Below, one piece after another: positions 16,549 to 22,507 of a stretch of DNA of 22,507 bases (position 1 is its first letter; each line of letters starts with the position of its first letter). A program made the position numbers and the translations under genes. This DNA is from PS1 clade bacterium (GTDB taxonomy: Bacteria; Pseudomonadota; Alphaproteobacteria; RS24). A model generated the notes under the pieces. It searched no databases, was not told where the DNA came from, and saw only the letters and a program-made list of their open reading frames with translations. The stretch spans positions 1 through 22,507 of the forward strand of contig JADHOK010000012.1 in assembly GCA_016779015.1 (NCBI GenBank). The letters are read 5' to 3'.

Positions 16549-17598
16549 TTACATCGACAATTTGGTCAGGTTCTTACCATCATTGCGATATTTTTGACGA
16601 TCAGCTGCCGGCAACGGGATCAACCCTTTGTCGAGCAGATAACCTTCTTCACCGAAAGCTTTTTCGCTTGTGAATTCAGCGACATATTCAAGAATGCCTG
16701 GCACTGTGCCGACATGTGCATGCTTGATGTAGAAGAAAAGCGAGCGGGAAATTTTGTATTTACCGCCGGCAATATTGTCAAAGGTCGGCTGGATGCCTTC
16801 AACGATTGCGCCTTTGATTTTATCTGAGTTTTGGTCCAGGAAGCTGTAGCCGAAAACACCAACGGCTTTCGGATTGGCTGCCAGTTTGGACACCATCAGA
16901 TTGTCATTCTCACCGGCATCGATCCATGCGCCATCTTCGCGCACAGTGCGGGTCAGTTTTTTCCACATTTTCTTGTCGGCTTTTTTCAGCGCTTTCATGT
17001 GCGGGAATTTATTGGCGCCTTTCGACATGGCCAATTCCTGAAAAGCGTCACGCGTGCCGGAGGTCGGCGGCGGGCCGAGGATTTCGATTTTGGCATCCGG
17101 CAGAGACGGGTCAATCTCGTTCCATTTTTCATACGGATTGGCTACCGGCTCGCACCAGTTCGACTGGCACGGCTTGTTCGGGTCCGGTACCATTTTGGCC
17201 GTCGCCAGATAAATCTGCTTGCGGGTCAGCTCAAGCTGCGGCGCGCCTTTGGCGTTGGCCAGCACAATGCCGTCAAAACCGATAACAACTTCCGTCAGGT
17301 CAATGCCATTGTCTTGGCATTTTTTGAACTCTTTGCTTTTGATGCGGCGGGATGCGTTGGTGACGTCCGGATGCTCCAGACCGATACCGGCGCAAAACAG
17401 CTTCATGCCGCCGCCCGAACCGGTTGATTCAATAACCGGTGTTTTAAACTTCGAAGTCCGGCCAAACTGCTCAGCCACTGCGGTGGCAAACGGGAACACA
17501 GTCGACGAGCCGACAATTTCGATTTGATCGCGGGCTTGCGCGCCGCTCGCCATAGCGAAACCGATAAGGGCAGCCATGGTGATTTTGAACTTGTTCAT
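16549..17598 (-). CDS. pstS: periplasmic phosphate-binding protein PstS
   Basis: A 349-residue periplasmic solute-binding protein that captures phosphate for PstCAB. The Sec signal peptide covers residues 1-22 (cleavage after AQA, before RDQIEIVGSST). Phosphate-contact motifs are visible: GSSTVFPF, ESTGSGGGMKLFC and PTSGTRDAF. The frame also has a TTG at 17610 and an ATG at 17601; I chose 17598 because GGAG lies six bases upstream. A Pho box lies about 90 bases upstream, so strong induction under phosphate limitation is expected. The terminator-like hairpin after its stop fits its role as the most abundant component of the system. Confidence 0.96.
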   Translation of the reverse strand: MNKFKITMAALIGFAMASGAQARDQIEIVGSSTVFPFATAVAEQFGRTSKFKTPVIESTGSGGGMKLFCAGIGLEHPDVTNASRRIKSKEFKKCQDNGIDLTEVVIGFDGIVLANAKGAPQLELTRKQIYLATAKMVPDPNKPCQSNWCEPVANPYEKWNEIDPSLPDAKIEILGPPPTSGTRDAFQELAMSKGANKFPHMKALKKADKKMWKKLTRTVREDGAWIDAGENDNLMVSKLAANPKAVGVFGYSFLDQNSDKIKGAIVEGIQPTFDNIAGGKYKISRSLFFYIKHAHVGTVPGILEYVAEFTSEKAFGEEGYLLDKGLIPLPAADRQKYRNDGKNLTKLSM

Positions 17599-17685
17599 CA
17601 TCTTCTCCAATACCTTGATGCCGGAGGCAAATAGCTTGAAAGGGCCCCCGATGACCGCAACCTCGTCGCTAATGACAAAAGGTTT

Positions 17686-17714
17686 GTGTCAGGAATGTTA
17701 CAGTTTTGTGACAG
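17686..17714 (-). promoter_or_regulatory. PhoB-binding site (Pho box) upstream of pstS
   Basis: On the minus strand three 7-bp direct repeats are spaced at exactly 11 bp: CTGTCAC (17714-17708), CTGTAAC (17703-17697) and CTGACAC (17692-17686), with AAAA and ATTC as spacers. The first two form an almost perfect Pho box (consensus CTGTCATAAAACTGTCAT type). A fourth, poor unit (CTTTTGT, 17681-17675) is in the same phase. PhoB dimers bind such tandem 11-bp units and replace the -35 contact. A weak -10 candidate, CATTAG, lies at about 17674-17669. Confidence 0.88.
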
Positions 17715-17748
17715 CGCCCGTTTGGTTTTCAACCGGCGCCGTGGATAA

Positions 17749-18828
17749 TCAATTGAACCGCTGTAAAGTGACGGAAACCGTGGTTTCTCCGCCCTCGCTG
17801 GTGATGCGCAAGCGACCGCGATGGCGATTGACAATATGCTTCACAATCGCCAGACCAAGGCCGGTGCCGCCCATTTGCCGCGAACGGCCTTTATCGATTC
17901 GATAAAACCGTTCTGTCAGGCGGGCCAGATGTTCGGGCGCTATAGTGTCGCCCTGATTGACCACTTGCACGCGCAGCAAGTCTTCGCGCATTTGCCCACC
18001 GGCGAGACGACCGACCCCGATACGCAATACTATCTCGCTGCCCGGCCGACCATAGCGTATGGCGTTCTCCACCAGATTTTCAAACACTTGGCGTAATTCA
18101 TCGCGCGCACCCTGCACCTGCAGCTCCGCGCCCTTCAGCTCCGGCACGATATCAATGGCGATGGTTTTGTTGCTTTTCTCGGCCGCGCGCTTCATCACCG
18201 AGACCAGCTCTTCAAATAGCGGTTGCAGCGCCACCGCTTCATCGGGCGTGCGGTGCTCTTCAGCCTCCACCCGCGAAAGCGACAACAGATCGTCTATCAG
18301 GCGCTGCATACGGGTCGCTTCATCTTCCATAATAGAAAGAAAATGCGCGCGGCTATCGGGTTCTTCAACCGCGCCATCTTGCAGCGTTTCGATAAAACCC
18401 AAAAGCGCGGTCAGCGGCGAGCGCAATTCATGGCTTACATTGGCAACAAAATCGGAGCGGATGCGATCGACCGACAAACCCATTGTGCCGTCGAGCAACA
18501 GCAGGATGACGTGCGCATCGTCAAAGCGCGCAAGGCGCAACGAAAAGGCGCGGCGCACTTGGTCCATGCGGGTATAGTCCAGAGTCGTCAGCCGGTCTTC
18601 CTGATGCGCCGCACGCACCGCCTCGGCGAAATCGGGGTGGCGCAAAAACCGGTCCAGCGGAAAACCGATAATATGACTGCCCAACAAATCCAATGCTTTG
18701 GCATTGGCCGCCACCACTTTGCTCTGCGCGTCGAGCAGCACGCTGGCTTCGTCGATTAACGCTGCCATAGTTTCAAAACGTTGGGTCAAATCATTCATCT
18801 TTGTCACAGTGCCACGGCGCGGCTTCAT
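17749..18828 (-). CDS. phoR: phosphate regulon sensor kinase PhoR, no membrane segment
   Basis: A 359-residue histidine kinase that phosphorylates and dephosphorylates PhoB. In order it shows a PAS-like region (about 20-120), the H-box VANVSHELRSPL with H133, N-box ENLVENAIRYG, F-box ERFYRIDKGRS and G-box GTGLGLAIVKH. The N-terminus is MKPRRGTVTKMNDLTQRFE with no hydrophobic stretch, whereas typical PhoR proteins have one or two N-terminal membrane helices. An in-frame TAA lies two codons before the chosen ATG at 18828, so the frame cannot extend further. A second ATG at 18798 would shorten it by 10 residues. It lies upstream of pstS in the same direction, with the Pho box in the 150-bp gap. 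Assignment as PhoR rests on the domain order and this context. Confidence 0.92.
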   Translation of the reverse strand: MKPRRGTVTKMNDLTQRFETMAALIDEASVLLDAQSKVVAANAKALDLLGSHIIGFPLDRFLRHPDFAEAVRAAHQEDRLTTLDYTRMDQVRRAFSLRLARFDDAHVILLLLDGTMGLSVDRIRSDFVANVSHELRSPLTALLGFIETLQDGAVEEPDSRAHFLSIMEDEATRMQRLIDDLLSLSRVEAEEHRTPDEAVALQPLFEELVSVMKRAAEKSNKTIAIDIVPELKGAELQVQGARDELRQVFENLVENAIRYGRPGSEIVLRIGVGRLAGGQMREDLLRVQVVNQGDTIAPEHLARLTERFYRIDKGRSRQMGGTGLGLAIVKHIVNRHRGRLRITSEGGETTVSVTLQRFN

Positions 18829-18942
18829 GTCCGTTTAGCAATTATGCTCATATCGGGGAATAACAGAATTATTTTTTTGTGAAGCTAGGGCGTTGCACAA
18901 TGAAATATCCGTCCCGCATCGTGATAAGGCACTACGCCAAGA

Positions 18943-19014
18943 TGACAGAGTGACAGATTGACAGAGTGACGGAGTGACAGAGTGACGGAGTGACAGAGTG
19001 ATGGCGTGACGGGG
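18943..19014. repeat. nine tandem 8-bp repeats (TGACAGAG type)
   Basis: Nine head-to-tail octamers read TGACAGAG, TGACAGAT, TGACAGAG, TGACGGAG, TGACAGAG, TGACGGAG, TGACAGAG, TGATGGCG and TGACGGGG. The central part alternates the CAG and CGG forms, suggesting expansion of a 16-bp double unit, and the last two copies are more diverged. It lies in the 219-bp spacer between the DUF1329 gene and phoR. The opposite strand reads CTCTGTCA, which contains the CTGTCA of a Pho half-site, but the period is 8 rather than 11 bp. The rest of the spacer (18829-18942 and 19015-19047) shows an AT-rich stretch at about 18866-18881 (TTATTTTTTT type) and no gene. Confidence 0.93.
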
Positions 19015-19047
19015 CCGCGGGGGCGCAAGCCAAGCGCAAAGCCCGCG

Positions 19048-20424
19048 TTAGATACCAAGACGACGAAGCGACGAAACGGTCAGATATTTTTCGTATAAAG
19101 ACGGGTCGTTGACCTTCATCGAATAGCCACCCCCCAGTTTAGCGACTTGCGCCAGACGGGTCATACGGCCTGATTGCGCGTCAAAGGCATGCACCCGCGT
19201 CCACGACCAATATGGCTTGTCGCCATCCTTCACCGTCTTGTTATTGGCGTCATATAGCGAATAAGCGCCATCGAATGATTTAAACACCTGCCCGCGGCGG
19301 TCATAGGTTACCATGGCGATCGGCGATTGCGTCCGCGCGTCAAACCAGACGCGCTTTTTACCAACAGGCGCGCGCGAGAAGCCGGTCGGTTCAGCCTCGA
19401 CAACAATGGCTTCTGGTATTAATTGCACTTTCGTATCCCAGAACATGGCGTCCTCATTGCCACCATGGGTTGTGTGCTCCCAGTTGTCGTCTTTGCCCGT
19501 CCAACTATCAGCTACAGCAGCCAGATACGGCCCGCGATGAACGATTTTGAAATTACCCCACAGTAGAAAGGGGTCGCCCGCTGCCCAAGCGTCGGATAAA
19601 TATAGCGTATTCCCGGCGATCAGTGGCTCAAACCTCTGATTTGTTGGGAAGCGCCGCACTCGCTTAAATGCCGGCAGATAACCATGCAAGTCAGGAAATT
19701 TTCGTTGGTCGTAGTGCCATATATTTAAAAAAGAGGTTCCGGCAACGTCGTTGGGCTTCATGAAAATAATATTTTGATAACGCAGTTTATCTTCATGGCC
19801 AGGCCAATAGGGCTTGGGGTCCATAGTCACCCGCCCTGTCGCCTGAAATTCTATCCATACGGATTCATAATTGTAAGTAACATTGCCTTCGGCATCCAAG
19901 TCTGTTTCTTTAACCGGGTATAAAGAAGCATCGTGACGCCCCCAAGACAATGTCGCGTTTGCAAACACCTCAGTTCCATTTTTTGGGTTGGGAAACGGCG
20001 TGCCACCTATCCATGGCTGGCCATCTTTGGTCCTGACATTGCCATCGGCGTCGAATATTGCCTGACCGCTGTTTTTGAACGTTGCCTCTAAATAATCATA
20101 GGGATTAAGGCGATAAATGTCTCTCGTCTGGGGCATTGTCTGGAGGACCCGGCCCAGGTCTTTTATCTGAAGATATTGTATAGGATCAAGAAGGTCTTTA
20201 ACGAGATCGACATTATTAGCGTCGATTGTGTCATTGTCAGTTATCTTGCCGCCTGTGTAAGCGTCAAGGGAAAGTAGCTCTTCAGGATAGGCGCGCGTAT
20301 GATCTCCATCCTCGGCCAACACGTCCCAAAGAGGCGACAACACCCCCATTGACGCCCCAGTTGCTCCCAAGCTTTTCATAAACTGTCGCCTGGAAAATTC
20401 GCGGGTAAACTTTTTTACTATCAT
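19048..20424 (-). CDS. DUF1329 family exported protein with twin-arginine signal
   Basis: A 458-residue protein of the DUF1329 family, by overall length and motifs such as YPxxE near the start of the mature part, NPYDYLEATFKN, RVRRFP and WFDARTQSPI. Known DUF1329 proteins are periplasmic or outer-membrane associated and thought to have a LolB-like fold; their biochemical role is not established. They are usually encoded beside DUF1302 barrels, as here. The N-terminus carries SRRQFMK (R12, R13) and a short mildly hydrophobic stretch ending in VLA-E, a Tat-type signal. The start ATG at 20424 has only AAGAG directly against it; an internal ATG at residue 16 would lose the RR motif. A terminator separates it from the upstream DUF1302 gene. 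Confidence 0.85.
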   Translation of the reverse strand: MIVKKFTREFSRRQFMKSLGATGASMGVLSPLWDVLAEDGDHTRAYPEELLSLDAYTGGKITDNDTIDANNVDLVKDLLDPIQYLQIKDLGRVLQTMPQTRDIYRLNPYDYLEATFKNSGQAIFDADGNVRTKDGQPWIGGTPFPNPKNGTEVFANATLSWGRHDASLYPVKETDLDAEGNVTYNYESVWIEFQATGRVTMDPKPYWPGHEDKLRYQNIIFMKPNDVAGTSFLNIWHYDQRKFPDLHGYLPAFKRVRRFPTNQRFEPLIAGNTLYLSDAWAAGDPFLLWGNFKIVHRGPYLAAVADSWTGKDDNWEHTTHGGNEDAMFWDTKVQLIPEAIVVEAEPTGFSRAPVGKKRVWFDARTQSPIAMVTYDRRGQVFKSFDGAYSLYDANNKTVKDGDKPYWSWTRVHAFDAQSGRMTRLAQVAKLGGGYSMKVNDPSLYEKYLTVSSLRRLGI

Positions 20425-20466
20425 CTCTTAGTATCTGTTGCTCTTGGAGGTTTGGTCAAGAAATAA

Positions 20467-20492
20467 AATGGCCCGCACACTGGCGGGCCATT
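20467..20492. terminator. strong hairpin terminator after the DUF1302 gene
   Basis: A perfect 10-bp stem AATGGCCCGC (20467-20476) with GCGGGCCATT (20483-20492) closes a six-base loop. On the minus strand it lies 22 bases after the DUF1302 stop and is followed by TTATTTC. On the plus strand it is followed by AAATTTTT, so it could work in both directions. It should limit readthrough into the DUF1329 gene, whose ATG is 43 bases further on. Confidence 0.85.
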
Positions 20493-20514
20493 AAATTTTT
20501 CATCTGATGCCGTT

Positions 20515-22464
20515 CTAGAAGTAGAAAGACAGCCTTGCGAAGATTTCATCTTGGGTTTCGAGCGTACCCATGATGTCATCGTTGCCGCCATCACTATTTA
20601 AGAAGTTGGCATAGAGATCCAACTGCATGTTGTCGCGCGGGCGATACTTAACGCCAGGCTGAACGAGCGTGCCACCTTCCAAATCATAGAGCACAGACAA
20701 GTCTGCACGCCAAATCAGGTTTGGGAAAGGCTGCTGGAATGCCACAGCGATTGCATTAAATGCACTGTCGCCTGTCGGAATGCCGCCAGTGTGATAGCTG
20801 GAACCGTTACCCGAGAGGTGGCGACCGAACATATCACTCTCTGTTTTGTGCATCCACTGGGCCACAACGTAGGTGGCTGGGAAACTGGACGAGAACTTGT
20901 GATATTTCTCAAGCGACACAACTGAGGTAAATTCATCTTCAACAAGCTTCTGCTGAGAAAGACTCGGATTAGTGAAGTTACGATCCGGAGTGTAAGTTGC
21001 CTCGATACCCAAAATCAATTGATCCAAAAGGCTATCCGGCTCGCCCATAAAGACATATTTACCGCTGACACCGAAGATGACTTCTTCGTCATAATCACGG
21101 TGGAGATAGCCCCTCAGGGGACCAAACCCAGTGGCGGGATTAAAGAACAAATCAAGCTCTCCTTTCGCCAACTTAGTAGGTGTGGTAGTCCCCGGCGAGG
21201 CCGCATTAAGAGCGTTAGCCGTCGCCGTCGGTGAAAACGCACCAGCCCCGGCGGCTGCTAGTGCAAAGAGTGCATCACTTACCGACGTATCCAAAGTAGC
21301 CACCGGATCAAAGCGGAGCCATGAGGCTCCCCAGAACCACTCATCAGCGCTCGCCGTACCAAGTGGGTCCGGAGCAAATGCTAGACCATCAGGAATACCT
21401 ATGCCACTTTCGCCAACGTTGTGTTTCGCCCAGCGATAGGTTCCGTCAGGAGCCGTCCGCGCAATGGCGCTGAACGAAATGTCCCAATCGCTAATCTGAC
21501 CCGAATATCGGAAACCGACATCAACGTCATCTTTATCCTTGGCATAACCAGGCTCCTCATAGACCGTAAAGGCCTCGGCAACGAGGCTATACGGAGTTCC
21601 GGGCCTCGGCAATATTGTCGGACGGAATTGTTGCGCATAGGCCTCAAGTTCCCATTCATTGTCAAAGCGGTAGCTGCCGCGAATGGCAAATGATGGAATA
21701 CGGCTATCCGAATATTCCTCGGCGGCAACGCCAAGAACACTATGACGACGCAAGTCGAGACCCTGCACCGAGTCAATAACGCGGAAGAACAGCGCCTCGC
21801 CCCAGGCGATCTGTTGGTTACCTACACGAAGCCACAAAGGACCATTGTTGTAGTCGAGATAAAGAGCTGGCAAGTCGAGCATGTAGTCTTCCTCATTGTG
21901 CTCAAAAAGCGAACCTTTACCATCATCCAATGCCATGTTCCGGAATGTTTTTGGACTTCCATAAAAGCCACCGGCGTAAATAGCGGTCTCAGGGGCGGGT
22001 CCCTTAACACCCTCATCTCCAAAGAAATCATAGCTCTCAAGGAAATCGTGCTGAGCGTCTTCCCTATAACCACGAATTTTCATGTACCCTTTAATATTAG
22101 GCGTGAAACGCGCCTGAATATCAATCTCTGCGCGCGTTGCAAACTGCGTCCAGTCTGGGTCGCGTGGGGTAATATGATTTCGCGACGTGTAAGAGTCGGT
22201 TATTACTGACTCAGCAACCGCCGTTCCGCCTGGACCGGCATTGTCCTTGGTAACACCAAGTACTGACAAGTTACTCATATGATTGACGTTTGCCCTACCA
22301 TTGTATGGCGAGCCCCAATGGGTGTGCATGTTTGCTCCACCCATATTTTTTGATATTTCTTGGCGGAGCATACCCGTTATGCTGAAACTCGGCTCAGCAA
22401 AAGCAACCCCCCCAGTAGACGCAACACCAAGTGCCGCTATAACTAAAGTACTTTTTTTAATCAT
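20515..22464 (-). CDS. DUF1302 family outer-membrane beta-barrel protein
   Basis: A 649-residue exported protein. The signal peptide MIKKSTLVIAALGVASTGGVAFA (1-23) is followed by EPSFSITGML. The mature part alternates short aromatic-rich strands and polar loops, and the chain ends in RLSFYF with a C-terminal Phe, the usual sorting signal for BAM-assembled barrels. The length and motifs such as LRVGNQQIAWGEALFFRVID fit the DUF1302 family, which occurs with DUF1329 proteins and often with RND-type exporters; the function is unproven. The frame runs up to 22488, but ATG 22464 has GGAGG five bases upstream. An Ala/Thr/Pro-rich stretch (about 395-435) looks like a long loop or insertion. The promoter lies beyond the right edge. 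Confidence 0.88.
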   Translation of the reverse strand: MIKKSTLVIAALGVASTGGVAFAEPSFSITGMLRQEISKNMGGANMHTHWGSPYNGRANVNHMSNLSVLGVTKDNAGPGGTAVAESVITDSYTSRNHITPRDPDWTQFATRAEIDIQARFTPNIKGYMKIRGYREDAQHDFLESYDFFGDEGVKGPAPETAIYAGGFYGSPKTFRNMALDDGKGSLFEHNEEDYMLDLPALYLDYNNGPLWLRVGNQQIAWGEALFFRVIDSVQGLDLRRHSVLGVAAEEYSDSRIPSFAIRGSYRFDNEWELEAYAQQFRPTILPRPGTPYSLVAEAFTVYEEPGYAKDKDDVDVGFRYSGQISDWDISFSAIARTAPDGTYRWAKHNVGESGIGIPDGLAFAPDPLGTASADEWFWGASWLRFDPVATLDTSVSDALFALAAAGAGAFSPTATANALNAASPGTTTPTKLAKGELDLFFNPATGFGPLRGYLHRDYDEEVIFGVSGKYVFMGEPDSLLDQLILGIEATYTPDRNFTNPSLSQQKLVEDEFTSVVSLEKYHKFSSSFPATYVVAQWMHKTESDMFGRHLSGNGSSYHTGGIPTGDSAFNAIAVAFQQPFPNLIWRADLSVLYDLEGGTLVQPGVKYRPRDNMQLDLYANFLNSDGGNDDIMGTLETQDEIFARLSFYF

Positions 22465-22507
22465 GATATCCTCCCAAATACTCATCAAATCAGAAATTGA
22501 TAATCTG

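Noticed and set aside
18795..18810. CTGTGAC-like sequence at the phoR start as a Pho half-site
   Set aside because: Only a single imperfect half-site with no 11-bp partner; it probably lies inside the coding region.
18943..19014. Octamer array as a CRISPR or as a PhoB site array
   Set aside because: Units are 8 bp with no spacers, so it is not a CRISPR. The 8-bp period does not fit the 11-bp phasing of PhoB sites.
19015..19047. GC-rich imperfect inverted repeat after the DUF1329 stop as a terminator
   Set aside because: The stem is short and imperfect and there is no T tract.

Overview
The window is a stretch of bacterial chromosome, most probably from an alphaproteobacterium. The evidence is the gene order ribF-ileS-lspA-DUF3035 lipoprotein-M16-M16, the PstC and PstA proteins with large N-terminal extensions, and a phosphate cluster ordered phoR-pstS-pstC-pstA-pstB-phoU-phoB. 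I cannot fix the order or genus from the sequence alone. Coding density is high. No intergenic stretch exceeds 300 bases; the longest is 18829-19047 (219 bp). I see no rRNA, tRNA, CRISPR array, insertion sequence, integrase or prophage gene.

Region 1 (1-8703, all + strand) is a housekeeping block. It holds the 3' end of a HAD-IIA hydrolase, ribF (FMN/FAD synthesis), ileS, lspA (lipoprotein signal peptidase), a small DUF3035 lipoprotein, two M16 zinc-peptidase-family proteins (the first catalytic, the second without the zinc site) and a rhomboid-type intramembrane serine protease. Spacings are short or overlapping up to 7845, which suggests one transcript for most of the block. LspA and two of its likely lipoprotein substrates (DUF3035 and the first M16 protein) lie side by side.

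Region 2 (8822-11530) is less conserved. It holds a membrane-anchored acidic protein with a SHOCT-like tail, a convergent small protein whose C-terminus resembles the PopZ/DUF2497 tail, a TauD-type 2-oxoglutarate dioxygenase behind a near-consensus promoter, and a convergent DsbA-fold (2-hydroxychromene-2-carboxylate isomerase type) protein.

Region 3 (11613-18828, all - strand) is the phosphate-starvation locus. The kinase PhoR comes first. A clear PhoB box precedes pstS. A two-tier hairpin followed by seven T lies between pstS and pstC. The pstCAB, phoU and phoB genes are almost gapless. PhoR senses the state of the PstSCAB/PhoU complex and phosphorylates PhoB, which should activate the pstS promoter. 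The intercistronic hairpin would keep the abundant binding protein PstS above the membrane subunits. The PhoR reading frame has no membrane segment.

Region 4 (18829-22507, - strand apart from the repeat) begins with a spacer holding nine tandem 8-bp repeats. After it come a DUF1329 protein with a twin-arginine signal and a DUF1302 outer-membrane beta-barrel protein, separated by a strong hairpin terminator. This pair looks less GC-rich than the rest, by eye only.

I found no convincing wholly new multi-gene system. The points most worth a second look are the PopZ-like tail on an unrelated N-terminus, the PhoR without membrane anchors, the intra-operon pst terminator, the octamer repeat array, and the Tat-type signal on the DUF1329 protein.
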